Origin: UBA2166 sp964463965
GTDB taxonomy: Bacteria > Nitrospirota > Nitrospiria > Nitrospirales > UBA2166
Direction: 5' to 3'
Assembly (NCBI GenBank): GCA_964463965.1
Contig: CAYXED010000008.1
Coordinates: forward strand, 1 to 64,000
Length of the DNA stretch: 64,000 nucleotides
The notes under the pieces were generated by a model. It was not told where the DNA came from and ran no database searches. It saw only the letters and a program-made list of their open reading frames with translations. The position numbers and the translations under genes were made by a program. This document shows, piece by piece, positions 1 to 8,281 of the stretch (the first letter of the stretch is position 1; every line of letters begins with the position of its first letter).

Positions 1-116
1 ACGGAATCTACTCCAGAGCAATCTCGTAGGCCGTTTTCAACTCGTGCGACACATGATGCACAAGACATCCCCTCAATTGCTATAGTAACTTTTTCTTTTT
101 TTGTCATTGAAGTCAT
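1..116 (-). CDS. HMA-domain protein, N-terminal fragment (probable copper-translocating P-type ATPase)
   Basis: The gene runs off the left edge; only the first 38 codons are visible. They contain the heavy-metal-associated motif GMSCASC at about residues 17-23 of the fragment, followed by VARVE, the typical metal-binding loop and first helix of an HMA (ferredoxin-like) domain. The two cysteines of CASC bind Cu(I) or a similar soft metal. In this family such a domain usually sits at the N-terminus of a CopA-type ATPase that exports copper across the inner membrane, but a stand-alone CopZ/MerP-like chaperone would look the same here. ATG codons at 116 and 107 are both in frame, and no strong Shine-Dalgarno sequence decides between them. 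It lies 23 bases after the uracil-DNA glycosylase stop on the same strand. Confidence 0.72.
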   Translation of the reverse strand, partial: MTSMTKKEKVTIAIEGMSCASCVARVENGLRDCSGVDS

Positions 117-139
117 TTAAAGCGCATTGTTTTTTTGTA

Positions 140-745
140 TTAAGTAAATAAACCCATTTGTTCTGCTGATTTTTCTGGCAACTTTTTAAGATCAGTGAGG
201 AAAGACTTTAATTTCAGAAAATCCTCTTTAATTAAGGCCCTAAAATTGCCTTGGTGTAGAGCAGCTGCGGGATGTAGCATTGGAAATAGATGAAATCCTT
301 CAAGTTTGAAATGCTGGCCTCTGATCTTGGTAATTGACAACTGTTTTCCTAGCATTGTACGCACAGCAAAATTCCCAAGAGTACAAATTACATCAGGTTT
401 TACAAGTTGAATTTGCTGCATAAGAAATGGCTTGCATGTAGCAATTTCGTCTGGGAGTGGGTCTCGGTTATCCGGTGGCCGACATTTGATGACATTACCG
501 ATATAGACATCATCGCGTGAGAGACCTGCTGATTCAAGCAATTCGGTCAGGAGTTTTCCTGCAGCGCCGATAAAGGGCTCTCCCTGCTTGTCTTCATGGA
601 AGCCTGGAGCTTCGCCGATAAACATGATAGAGGCATTAGGGTTCCCTGAGCCAAATACAACTTGCGTGCGTTTTGATGAAAGACGACACAACTGGCAGTC
701 ACGTAATGATTCATTTAGATCATGAAGTGTCACTTTTGGCTCCAT
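140..745 (-). CDS. Uracil-DNA glycosylase, family 4 (iron-sulfur type)
   Basis: This 201-residue enzyme should excise uracil from DNA to start base-excision repair of deaminated cytosine. The family-specific motif GEAPG (residues 44-48) followed by E51-D52 and the second active-site motif HPAA (158-161) are present. Four cysteines, C17 and C20 (CQLC), C88 and C104, match the pattern that holds the 4Fe-4S cluster in family 4 enzymes, and the length is typical. It follows hpnD by 37 bases on the same strand and precedes the HMA protein, so it may be cotranscribed. Family 4 glycosylases are common in organisms that lack the Ung type; whether Ung exists elsewhere in this genome cannot be told. 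Confidence 0.92.
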   Translation of the reverse strand: MEPKVTLHDLNESLRDCQLCRLSSKRTQVVFGSGNPNASIMFIGEAPGFHEDKQGEPFIGAAGKLLTELLESAGLSRDDVYIGNVIKCRPPDNRDPLPDEIATCKPFLMQQIQLVKPDVICTLGNFAVRTMLGKQLSITKIRGQHFKLEGFHLFPMLHPAAALHQGNFRALIKEDFLKLKSFLTDLKKLPEKSAEQMGLFT

Positions 746-782
746 TCTAGGTGCTTTTCATGAATCGTATCGGATATAGATT

Positions 783-1658
783 TTACGGTCGATCTATAAC
801 CACAATACTTTTAAACATATTGTTGATCCAAGTTTTTACCATAACAATGGTTTTTAGTGGTAAGGCCAGTCTAACTCTTTTTTGGTAAATAGTTTCAGGG
901 TTCTTTTCTATCTTGCATAAAATTCTGAAGTATACTTCGCGCATCATTTCAGCGACAAGGAGTGTTTTCTGGTCTTCGGGAGCAATTGAGGCTTGTGCTT
1001 TAGTGTAATATTCACGTGCACGGCGGGTTTGAAACTCCATAAGTTTTTGAAAAGCCGGCGTATTTTTATGTTCAAATAGGTCAATTTCAGGGTATTTGTA
1101 TTCAATGAGGTCTTCTTGGGGAAGATAAATGCGGTTTCTTTGTGCATCGATGGCAATATCTCGAAGAATGTTGGTCAGTTGAAAGGCAATACCAAGATTG
1201 ACGGCATATTTTTTTGAATTCTCCGATTGAGTGCCGAATACTTTTATGCATATTAAACCGACTACAGATGCGACGCGGTAGCAGTATTGATACAAATCAG
1301 AAAAAGTTTTGTATCTATCTATTGTGAGGTCCATCTCAACCCCAGCGATTAAATCTTGAAAATGCTGTATGGGAATTCCAAATTTTTCTACATGTCTAGT
1401 AAGTGCAATGGCAATGGGAAAGCTTGGTGTGCCGGTATCTATTGCTATAATCTGCGCTTTCCAATCATTGAGTTCTTGTTGGCAGTTGGTGGAAACTTTG
1501 GGATGATCTACAAGGTTATCAACCTCTTGACAAAACGCATAGATTGCATGCATCGCTGCACGTTGTTCACGCGGAAGAAACGAAAATGAATGTACAAAAT
1601 TACTTCCACTGCGTTTGGAAACAAGTTTGCAGTATTGTTGTGCTTGGTCGACGGTCAT
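783..1658 (-). CDS. hpnD: Squalene/phytoene synthase family protein, HpnD-like (presqualene diphosphate synthase)
   Basis: A trans-isoprenyl diphosphate synthase of 291 residues. Both aspartate-rich motifs that bind Mg-diphosphate are present: D47-x3-D51 after AFCQEV, and D167-x3-D171 in the LTNILRD context followed by RIYLP. The wording around them (FLPREQR, GVEMDL, YCYRVASVVGL) matches HpnD, which condenses two farnesyl diphosphates to presqualene diphosphate on the way to hopanoids. The start at ATG 1658 was chosen because it begins just 7 bases after the HAD gene stop and matches the usual family N-terminus; upstream in-frame codons lie inside that gene. No HpnC, HpnE or squalene-hopene cyclase is next to it, so hopanoid synthesis is inferred from the family, and phytoene or squalene synthesis remain possible. 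Confidence 0.85.
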   Translation of the reverse strand: MTVDQAQQYCKLVSKRSGSNFVHSFSFLPREQRAAMHAIYAFCQEVDNLVDHPKVSTNCQQELNDWKAQIIAIDTGTPSFPIAIALTRHVEKFGIPIQHFQDLIAGVEMDLTIDRYKTFSDLYQYCYRVASVVGLICIKVFGTQSENSKKYAVNLGIAFQLTNILRDIAIDAQRNRIYLPQEDLIEYKYPEIDLFEHKNTPAFQKLMEFQTRRAREYYTKAQASIAPEDQKTLLVAEMMREVYFRILCKIEKNPETIYQKRVRLALPLKTIVMVKTWINNMFKSIVVIDRP

Positions 1659-1665
1659 GTATCGG

Positions 1666-2352
1666 CTATTTTGCCCATAGTTTTTCCACAAGGCTATCAA
1701 TAGCATAGTTATCTAGTGAGCTTGTTATGGCGTCTGCATGTGCAAGTTGTTCAGGTGGGTGTGTATTGGTTACTGCAAGGCATCTCATTCCCGCAGCCTG
1801 CGCCCCATAAACCCCTGGAATTGAATCTTCTATAACCAGACAATTATTTGGTCGAGCTGTTAGAGCATTTATCGATTGATTTAAGCTTTCCAGGCCTTTT
1901 AGAAAACCTTCGGGGTCTGGTTTCCCTTTTTCAACGTTTTCTGCGCTTATAATGGTATCAAAAAACTGACGGAGTTCAGCTTCTTTAAGAATTAAGTCAA
2001 TTTCATTACGTAATGCACCAGAAACGATTGCTAATGGCCATTGTTTTGCGACTGTACGTATAAAACTGGCAACACCGCTAAAGAGGTGAAGGTTGCTTTT
2101 AATGTGTTGATCAAAATAAGCTGACTTTTTGTTAATTAGTGTGGTGATATCATTACGCGAGGTTCTATGCCCATGGTTTTTAAGGACTGTTGAAAAACAG
2201 CCCTTATCATCCATGCCTATATAGTCGGTATAATATTGTGATTCTGTGAGGCCAATATTTTTTTCAGCCAGTACATGTTTAAAGGCAGAGTAGTGTAATG
2301 GCTCACTATCAACTATGACACCGTCGAAATCAAAAATGATTGCTCGAAGCAT
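1666..2352 (-). CDS. HAD superfamily hydrolase (beta-phosphoglucomutase / phosphoglycolate phosphatase-like)
   Basis: A 228-residue HAD subfamily IA protein. Motif I is DFDGVIVD with nucleophile D8 and acid/base D10, followed by SEPLH as in beta-phosphoglucomutase and related sugar-phosphate phosphatases. Motif II is SGA near residue 115, the motif III lysine lies in GKPDPEGF, and motif IV is VIEDSIPGV. An alpha-helical cap lies between motifs I and II. The start at ATG 2352 gives the canonical MLRAIIFDFDG opening; an in-frame start 15 codons upstream would add a tail not typical of the family. It is divergent from the carbonic anhydrase gene and probably leads the transcript through hpnD and the glycosylase. 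The substrate cannot be told from sequence. Confidence 0.88.
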   Translation of the reverse strand: MLRAIIFDFDGVIVDSEPLHYSAFKHVLAEKNIGLTESQYYTDYIGMDDKGCFSTVLKNHGHRTSRNDITTLINKKSAYFDQHIKSNLHLFSGVASFIRTVAKQWPLAIVSGALRNEIDLILKEAELRQFFDTIISAENVEKGKPDPEGFLKGLESLNQSINALTARPNNCLVIEDSIPGVYGAQAAGMRCLAVTNTHPPEQLAHADAITSSLDNYAIDSLVEKLWAK

Positions 2353-2412
2353 GGTTGCACCAAAAAATGATTTCGTATTGTAACACAGTACTCTCAACTT
2401 ACTGGAGGGATC

Positions 2413-2922
2413 ATGATTAAGCCATTTAAAGAAATTTTCCCAACGATTGATGAGACTGCGTTTATTGAAGACTCTGCAATAATTGTGGGGGATGTAGTGA
2501 TAGGAAAATTATCTAGTGTCTGGTTTAATACAGTAATTAGGGGTGATGTACATTATATTCGTATTGGGGATAGAACTAACATTCAAGATCTCTGTATGCT
2601 ACATGTTACGAAAGAACTGTACTCGCTGAACATAGGAAATGATGTGACGGTTGGCCACAGCGTTGTCCTACATGGTTGTGAGATTGGCGATAGATGCTTG
2701 ATTGGGATGGGTGCAATTATTATGGACGGCGTTAAAATTGCTCAAGATTGCATTATTGCCGCCGGTGCTTTAGTGCCCGAAGGAACCATTGTGCCATCAA
2801 AAACGCTTATGATGGGTTCTCCCGCAAAACCAAAAAGGGCTCTTACTGCTGATGAATTAAAATGGATTAAGACATCATCAAGTAACTATATTTCGTATGC
2901 AAAAGACTACAAAAAAACGTAG
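2413..2922 (+). CDS. Gamma-class carbonic anhydrase family protein (YrdA/PaaY-like hexapeptide repeat)
   Basis: A 169-residue left-handed beta-helix protein built of hexapeptide repeats. The three metal-ligand histidines of gamma carbonic anhydrases are present at H64, H82 and H87, and the RGD at 43-45 and Q58 match the conserved active-site environment. Members bind Zn or Fe and may hydrate CO2, though many homologues (YrdA, PaaY, CaiE) have weak activity or other roles. A good Shine-Dalgarno GGAGG at 2404-2408 sits 4 bases before ATG 2413. The gene is divergent from the HAD hydrolase. Confidence 0.9.
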   Translation: MIKPFKEIFPTIDETAFIEDSAIIVGDVVIGKLSSVWFNTVIRGDVHYIRIGDRTNIQDLCMLHVTKELYSLNIGNDVTVGHSVVLHGCEIGDRCLIGMGAIIMDGVKIAQDCIIAAGALVPEGTIVPSKTLMMGSPAKPKRALTADELKWIKTSSSNYISYAKDYKKT

Positions 2923-2934
2923 CTTTTCTTTCTT

Positions 2935-2963
2935 TTGACAGTTTTTGTTACGCGTACTAGTAT
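2935..2963 (+). promoter_or_regulatory. Candidate sigma-70 promoter upstream of the coiled-coil gene and trp operon
   Basis: A perfect -35 TTGACA at 2935-2940 is followed after 17 bases by TAGTAT at 2958-2963. Transcription would start near 2970, leaving a leader of about 105 bases before ATG 3075. The leader holds a short inverted repeat ACTCC-TT-GGAGT but no ORF rich in Trp codons, so classical trp attenuation is not supported. Confidence 0.5.
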
Positions 2964-3074
2964 CAGGGTGAAATTCTGTGTTGCGACTCCTTGGAGTGAC
3001 TTGTGTGTTTGTATTGCCATAACTAGGCTGATTTTTCCAAGAGACACTATAGTAAAGCTATCGAGAGGTGTTTT

Positions 3075-3485
3075 ATGGCGAAAGCCAAGCAGCAGAAAGC
3101 AAAAAAAAATAAGCCCACTAAAACGCTAAAAAAGAATGTTGTAAGGAGACAGGAAAAACCTAAAAACACACTCAGAAAACGGACTGCAAAAAAAATACTA
3201 CAACGAGCAAGACCATTACTTAAAGATAAATCTCTAGATGCGGTGTCTATACAGTTACAGCGGCTTGAAAAGCAACTAGGGACTTTTCATCAGCAAATAA
3301 CTGGTGTTGAAAAGTTAATCTCCAGCAATATGGAAATTAAGGTAGAAGATGTTGAGCGTAAACTAGAATCTCGTATCGCTCATTTTGATGAACGAATTGA
3401 TGAGATGAGTGTACAGCTTCGCAATCTCGAAGATAAGATACAGTACGGTGAAGCTAAGTCTTTTCCTGATGATATAACTAAATGA
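3075..3485 (+). CDS. Hypothetical basic coiled-coil protein
   Basis: I do not recognise this 136-residue protein. The first ~55 residues are strongly basic (many K and R, low complexity), which could be a nucleic-acid-binding or ribosome-associated tail. Residues ~60-125 form a predicted coiled coil with heptad-like Leu/Ile spacing (LQRLEKQL, VERKLESRI, VQLRNLEDKI). A GAGAGGTG Shine-Dalgarno lies just before the ATG at 3075. It sits between a promoter and trpE, 34 bases from trpE, so it is probably the first gene of the trp transcript. No signal peptide or membrane segment is visible. Confidence 0.65.
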   Translation: MAKAKQQKAKKNKPTKTLKKNVVRRQEKPKNTLRKRTAKKILQRARPLLKDKSLDAVSIQLQRLEKQLGTFHQQITGVEKLISSNMEIKVEDVERKLESRIAHFDERIDEMSVQLRNLEDKIQYGEAKSFPDDITK

Positions 3486-3519
3486 AGAGCCAAATTTCCA
3501 ACAATGGTTGTTTTTTGCT

Positions 3520-5031
3520 ATGACACAGAACTCTGATCGCTTTCATCGCTCGAAATATATTCCGAGTTTAGAAGAGTTTTCTGCATTGGCAAAAACGGGA
3601 AATATCATCCCTGTATATAAGGAAATTTTAGCTGATATGGAGACCCCAGTTTCAGCTATGGCCAAAATTGATGATGGTAGATATGCCTATCTTTTAGAAA
3701 GTGTTGAAGGTGGAGAGCAGTGGGCACGTTATTCATTTTTAGGCACGGGGGCATTCCTAGTTGTAAAAGGGGATCAGGAGGGAATCTCTGTTGTGAAAGG
3801 AGGTAGCATTACCTCCTATCCTGCTGATGCCACGCCTTTAGGAGTTTTACGCTCAGTTATGGCTGAATATAAGCCAGTGGATGTTGAGGGACTTCCTAGG
3901 TTTTATGGCGGTGCTGTTGGATATTTAGCTTATGATATTGCCCACAAATTAGATGAGATTCAAGAACGTAAAAAGCCACGGCTTGACCAGGCGCCATTCA
4001 TATTTCTTCTTACTGATACGCTCCTTATATTTGATAATGTGATGAAAACTATTAAGGTTGTTGCCTGCGTTTATACGACTAACAAAGATCTTTCAAAAGC
4101 CTATACAGAGGGACTTGAGAGAATTTCAGCTATGATCTCAAGACTAAAATGCCCACAGCCTGCTAGTGATGCGCCATCAAAATCTTCGCAGGGAGTAACT
4201 TTCAAATCAAACCTAACTCAGGATGCCTTTGAGGGAATGGTTAAAAAAACGAAAAGATATATACGTGCCGGTGACATTGTTCAAGCGGTGCTTTCGCAGC
4301 GTTGGGAAACAAAAATTACCTCAACACCATTTAATATTTACCGGGCTTTACGACTGACCAATCCCTCTCCATATCTTTATTATTTACGAATCGAGGATAT
4401 GGCTTTGATTGGATCTTCTCCGGAAGTTCTAGTCCGATGCGAGGAGGGACATGTTGAGGTTCGTCCAATTGCTGGTACTCGACCGAGAGGGAGAACAGCC
4501 TCTGAAGATCGGCAACTTGAGGAGGAACTTAAAGCAGATGAAAAAGAACGTGCTGAGCATGTAATGCTTGTTGATCTTGGAAGAAACGATGTTGGGCGGG
4601 TAGCTTGCTACGGGACAGTTGATGTTAGTGATTTTATGATCACAGAATTTTACTCTCATGTTATGCATCTTGTTTCACGCGTGCAGGGAATACTAAAAGA
4701 CGGTTATGATGCTTTTGATGTTATTAAGGCATGTTTTCCTGCTGGCACAGTATCTGGAGCCCCTAAAATTAGAGCAATGCAGATTATTGAGGAACTAGAA
4801 CCATCACGGCGTGGTTCGTATGCAGGAACGGTTGGCTATGTAGGGTTTTCAGGTAACACGGATACGTGTATTGGAATACGTACAATTGTAGTGAAGGGAA
4901 ATTCTGCGTATATTCAGGCAGGTGCTGGTATTGTCGCAGATTCTGATCCTACGCGAGAATTTGAAGAGACTTGTTCTAAGGCAAAGGCTATGATGGCTGC
5001 AATAGAAATGGCTGAGGCTGGTTTAGAATGA
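3520..5031 (+). CDS. trpE: Anthranilate synthase component I
   Basis: TrpE (503 residues from ATG 3520) converts chorismate, with ammonia from TrpG, to anthranilate in the first step of tryptophan synthesis. The N-terminal LLES motif (residues 58-61) belongs to the tryptophan feedback site. The chorismate-binding domain shows GSSPE, RPIAGTRPRG, DEKERAEHVMLVDLGRND and GAPKIRAMQIIEELEP, all diagnostic of TrpE. An in-frame TTG at 3508 is an alternative start; ATG is preferred, but no clear Shine-Dalgarno supports either. It is followed after 10 bases by trpG, then trpD and trpC, forming an operon. Confidence 0.96.
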   Translation: MTQNSDRFHRSKYIPSLEEFSALAKTGNIIPVYKEILADMETPVSAMAKIDDGRYAYLLESVEGGEQWARYSFLGTGAFLVVKGDQEGISVVKGGSITSYPADATPLGVLRSVMAEYKPVDVEGLPRFYGGAVGYLAYDIAHKLDEIQERKKPRLDQAPFIFLLTDTLLIFDNVMKTIKVVACVYTTNKDLSKAYTEGLERISAMISRLKCPQPASDAPSKSSQGVTFKSNLTQDAFEGMVKKTKRYIRAGDIVQAVLSQRWETKITSTPFNIYRALRLTNPSPYLYYLRIEDMALIGSSPEVLVRCEEGHVEVRPIAGTRPRGRTASEDRQLEEELKADEKERAEHVMLVDLGRNDVGRVACYGTVDVSDFMITEFYSHVMHLVSRVQGILKDGYDAFDVIKACFPAGTVSGAPKIRAMQIIEELEPSRRGSYAGTVGYVGFSGNTDTCIGIRTIVVKGNSAYIQAGAGIVADSDPTREFEETCSKAKAMMAAIEMAEAGLE

Positions 5032-5041
5032 GAGTGTTTTC

Positions 5042-5623
5042 ATGTTAGTGATGATTGATAATTATGATTCCTTTACCTATAACCTTGTTCAGTATCTAGG
5101 GGAAATTGGTGAAGATATTAAGGTTTTTCGAAACGATAAAATAACTGTGAAGGATATTGATGCATTGCATCCCGAGCGAATCGTAATTTCTCCGGGGCCT
5201 GGTACTCCTGAAAATGCTGGGATATCAATAGAAGTAATCCAGCACTTTTCTCAAAAAACCCCAGCAATTCCACTTTTAGGGGTTTGCCTAGGACATCAGG
5301 CAATTGCAGTAGCTTTTGGAGGAGCAATTAAACCTGCAGATCGACTTATGCATGGAAAAACTTCAATGATCTTGCATGATGGTAGGAAAATTTTTTCCGA
5401 TCTTCCTAATCCTTTTGAAGCAACGCGTTATCATTCTCTTATTGTGGATGCTGAATCACTTCCTGATTGTCTAGAGTTGACTGCAAAAACTGAAGAGGGA
5501 GAAATCATGGGAATGCGCCATCGTGAACTTCCTATTGAAGGTGTTCAGTTTCATCCTGAATCAATATTGACTCGCATGGGCATGGACTTATTGCGAAACT
5601 TTGTTGACAGGGGTGTTGTGTGA
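5042..5623 (+). CDS. trpG: Anthranilate/aminodeoxychorismate synthase component II (glutamine amidotransferase)
   Basis: A 193-residue class I glutamine amidotransferase that releases ammonia from glutamine for TrpE. The catalytic triad is C82 (in GVCLGHQ), H171 and E173 (in FHPES). The opening MLVMIDNYDSFTYNL is typical for TrpG/PabA. Such proteins often also serve PabB for folate synthesis, and with folP in the same window a dual role is possible. Its stop overlaps the trpD start by 4 bases (GTGA), suggesting translational coupling. Confidence 0.96.
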   Translation: MLVMIDNYDSFTYNLVQYLGEIGEDIKVFRNDKITVKDIDALHPERIVISPGPGTPENAGISIEVIQHFSQKTPAIPLLGVCLGHQAIAVAFGGAIKPADRLMHGKTSMILHDGRKIFSDLPNPFEATRYHSLIVDAESLPDCLELTAKTEEGEIMGMRHRELPIEGVQFHPESILTRMGMDLLRNFVDRGVV

Positions 5624-6645
5624 TCCGAGAAGCCATTGCCATGCTTCTGAATAGGGAGAGCCTCTCAGAGGAACAGGCCGAGGTAGTTATGTCTGAAATT
5701 ATGGATGGACATACTACTGATTCTCAAATTGCTGCCTATATAACAGCGCTTCGTATGAAAGGGGAGGTTTTATCGGAGGTTTCTGGTTCGGCGCGTGCGA
5801 TGCGTGCTCGTGCGGTGGATATTGCCGTTGATTCTCCTACTGTAGTCGATACTTGTGGAACGGGTGGGGATGGTGCGAAGACATTTAATATTTCAACTAC
5901 TGTTGCATTTGTTGTATCAGGCGTAGAAATTAAGGTTGCTAAGCATGGCAATCGTGCGGTTTCATCTCAGTCAGGGAGTGCTGACGTCCTTAAGCACTTA
6001 GGGGTGCGTATTGATTTACCTCCTAAAGATGTCAAAGCGTGCATTGATACTGTAGGAATTGGCTTTCTTTTTGCGCCTACATTTCATGCGGCAATGGCAA
6101 GGGTAGCTGGTCCTAGAAAAGAGCTTGGGATACGTACAATATTTAATATTCTTGGGCCTTTAAGTAATCCAGCTCGTGCAACCAGCCAGGTTTTGGGTGT
6201 TTATCATGAAGATTTAACGGATCTGATGGCAAATGCCTTAGTTGCCCTAGGAAGTAGGCATAGTTTTGTAGTGCATGGTATGGACGGGTTAGACGAAATT
6301 ACTCTTACAGATAGGTCAAAGGTCTCTGAAGGAAAAAATGGCGTAATTCAAACTTATTATGTTCAGCCAGAGGATTTCGGGCTTGAGCGTTGTTCGAGTA
6401 TGGATTTAAAAGGGGGAGAGGCTAAAGACAATGCTACGATCCTTGTGAAAGTTTTGGATGGGTCTCCTGGACCTTGTCGTGACATTGTTCTTCTAAACGC
6501 CGCTCCAGCTATTGTGGCTGCTGGTAAAGCAAGTACTCTAGAGGAAGGGATAGCCGCGGCTAGAGTATCTATTGATACTGGGCGTGCAAAGCATAAGCTA
6601 GAATATTTGATTAATGAGTCACAGGCGCTTGCTTTAAGGTCTTAG
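5620..6645 (+). CDS. trpD: Anthranilate phosphoribosyltransferase
   Basis: TrpD (341 residues) transfers the phosphoribosyl group of PRPP to anthranilate. The glycine-rich PRPP loop GTGGDGAKTFNIST starts at about residue 80, and KHGNRAVSS (108-116) is the second signature. The GTG start at 5620 overlaps the trpG stop (GTGA) and is preceded by AGGGGTG at 5609-5615. The length is normal. It lies between trpG and trpC in the operon. Confidence 0.96.
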   Translation: MIREAIAMLLNRESLSEEQAEVVMSEIMDGHTTDSQIAAYITALRMKGEVLSEVSGSARAMRARAVDIAVDSPTVVDTCGTGGDGAKTFNISTTVAFVVSGVEIKVAKHGNRAVSSQSGSADVLKHLGVRIDLPPKDVKACIDTVGIGFLFAPTFHAAMARVAGPRKELGIRTIFNILGPLSNPARATSQVLGVYHEDLTDLMANALVALGSRHSFVVHGMDGLDEITLTDRSKVSEGKNGVIQTYYVQPEDFGLERCSSMDLKGGEAKDNATILVKVLDGSPGPCRDIVLLNAAPAIVAAGKASTLEEGIAAARVSIDTGRAKHKLEYLINESQALALRS

Positions 6646-6654
6646 CTTTTTCAG

Positions 6655-7467
6655 ATGCTAGAAGAAATTGTCTCCCATAAGCTAAATGAGGTAAGGGACC
6701 GGAAGTCTTCGCAATATAAATCAAATCTTCGTAACATTATTGCAGATACGGCATCCCCTGCTAGTTTTTCTAAATCGCTCTGGTCCTCTAAGAAGGGAGG
6801 ACCAAGTCTAATTGCTGAGATAAAAAAACAATCACCTAGTGGGGGCTTACTTTGTGATCCTTTTGACCCAGTTGGAATAGCTAGGACTTACAAAGAAGCT
6901 GGGGCAGCTGCGCTATCTGTGCTTACTGATCGGCGATACTTTAATGGTAGCCTCGATATCATGAAAACAGTGAGTAAGTCAGTACAGTTACCTGTCTTGA
7001 ATAAAGAGTTTATGGTTGATGAAATTCAGTTTTATGAAGCTCGTGCTTATTGTGCGGATGCGGTGCTTTTGATTGTAGCAATTCTCGAACGATCACAGTT
7101 AATTGAGTATGCGGATCTTGCAAGAGAACTTCATCTTGATGTTTTGGTAGAAGTTCATGATCAAAGTGAGTTGTCAATGGCCTTTGAAGCCTTACCGGAC
7201 ATTAAGATTCTTGGAATTAATAACCGAAACCTTGCAACTCTCTCCACTGACATTGAGACAACAGTTAGGCTCGCAGCATTAATCCCAGTAGATGTTCAAG
7301 AAAATATTATGATTGTCAGTGAGAGCGGCATTAGATCTCGTGAGGACGTCAAAAAACTTGCTACAGTTGGAATTGGTGCGATGCTTGTTGGTGAGTCAAT
7401 TTTAACAGCGGATGATATAACAAAAAAAGTTAAGGAATTAATAGATTGTAATGATACTGTAGTTTAA
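6655..7467 (+). CDS. trpC: Indole-3-glycerol-phosphate synthase
   Basis: A 270-residue TIM-barrel enzyme that closes carboxyphenylaminodeoxyribulose phosphate to indole-3-glycerol phosphate. Conserved strands include IAEIKKQSPSGG (E55 and the catalytic lysines), VLTDRRYFNG, PVLNKEFMVDE, LVEVHD, GINNRNL and VSESGI, matching TrpC throughout. It is a stand-alone TrpC without a fused TrpF. The operon ends here: thiD is convergent 11 bases later, so trpF, trpB and trpA must be elsewhere. No terminator hairpin is visible in the short gap. Confidence 0.96.
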   Translation: MLEEIVSHKLNEVRDRKSSQYKSNLRNIIADTASPASFSKSLWSSKKGGPSLIAEIKKQSPSGGLLCDPFDPVGIARTYKEAGAAALSVLTDRRYFNGSLDIMKTVSKSVQLPVLNKEFMVDEIQFYEARAYCADAVLLIVAILERSQLIEYADLARELHLDVLVEVHDQSELSMAFEALPDIKILGINNRNLATLSTDIETTVRLAALIPVDVQENIMIVSESGIRSREDVKKLATVGIGAMLVGESILTADDITKKVKELIDCNDTVV

Positions 7468-7478
7468 TCTCATGGAGA

Positions 7479-8279
7479 TCACTTTTTCCTTTGGCGGAAA
7501 AAATGGTCCACAGGACCATGACCGCGACCAACATGTAAGCCTCCCGCCGCTGCAATAGCCCCAGTAATATATTCCTTTGCAAATCGTGAAGCGGACAGGG
7601 GTGGTTTGCCGTGTGCAAGGTGAGCGGTAATTGCTGATGCAAAGGTACAGCCGGTTCCGTGGGTGTGAGTTGTCGATATGCGTGGCGCGGGTAGTGATGT
7701 TACTGATCCCCCATCATAAAATAGATCTTCACTCAATGGCCCTTTCGCATGACCGCCTTTTAGGACTACTGATTTTGCTCCCAACTTGAGCAGCGCTTGG
7801 CATGTTTCTTCTCTTTGTGTCTCAACTTCCTCGGTAGTAATATTTAGTAAAATTGATGCTTCAGGAATGTTTGGGGTAATAACAGTGGCTAGTGGAATTA
7901 ATTCTTTTTTGAGGGCATTGACAGCATTTGATGCTAAAAGCGCAGCGCCACTTTTGGATACCATTACCGGATCTACAACAAGCGGTATTTGAGGGTACTG
8001 ATGTAGAAAGTTAGCAATTGTTGTAATTACTTCAGGCTGGCTCAACATTCCAGTTTTCACGCTTTTGATATTGAGATCGGAAAATATAGTTTCAAGTTGA
8101 GTTTTCACAAATGAAGCAGGGAGATCGTGTATGGCACGTACCTCACAGGTATTTTGTGCGGTTAGTGCAGTAATTGCAGATGCTCCATAAATACCTAACG
8201 CAGAGAATGTTTTAAGGTCTGCTTGGATACCGGCCCCTCCACTGCTATCAGAGCCTGCGATAGTTAAGGCAATAGGCAT
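7479..8279 (-). CDS. thiD: Hydroxymethylpyrimidine (phosphate) kinase
   Basis: ThiD (266 residues) phosphorylates HMP and HMP-phosphate to supply the pyrimidine half of thiamine. The ribokinase-fold signatures are present: GSDSSGGAGIQADLKTF at residues 9-25, VVDPVM, TPNIPEA, and the GTGCTFASAI anion-hole/catalytic segment near the C-terminus. It starts 2 bases after the thrH stop, so the two are almost certainly cotranscribed. Its 3' end faces trpC. Confidence 0.95.
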   Translation of the reverse strand: MPIALTIAGSDSSGGAGIQADLKTFSALGIYGASAITALTAQNTCEVRAIHDLPASFVKTQLETIFSDLNIKSVKTGMLSQPEVITTIANFLHQYPQIPLVVDPVMVSKSGAALLASNAVNALKKELIPLATVITPNIPEASILLNITTEEVETQREETCQALLKLGAKSVVLKGGHAKGPLSEDLFYDGGSVTSLPAPRISTTHTHGTGCTFASAITAHLAHGKPPLSASRFAKEYITGAIAAAGGLHVGRGHGPVDHFFRQRKK

Positions 8280-8281
8280 GC

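Noticed and set aside
2985..2996. ACTCC-TT-GGAGT in the trp leader as an attenuator
   Set aside because: The stem is short, no T-run follows and no Trp-rich leader ORF exists.
2935..3129. Small plus-strand ORF before the coiled-coil gene
   Set aside because: Its TTG start is the -35 hexamer of a good promoter, it overlaps the real gene in another frame and has no family features.
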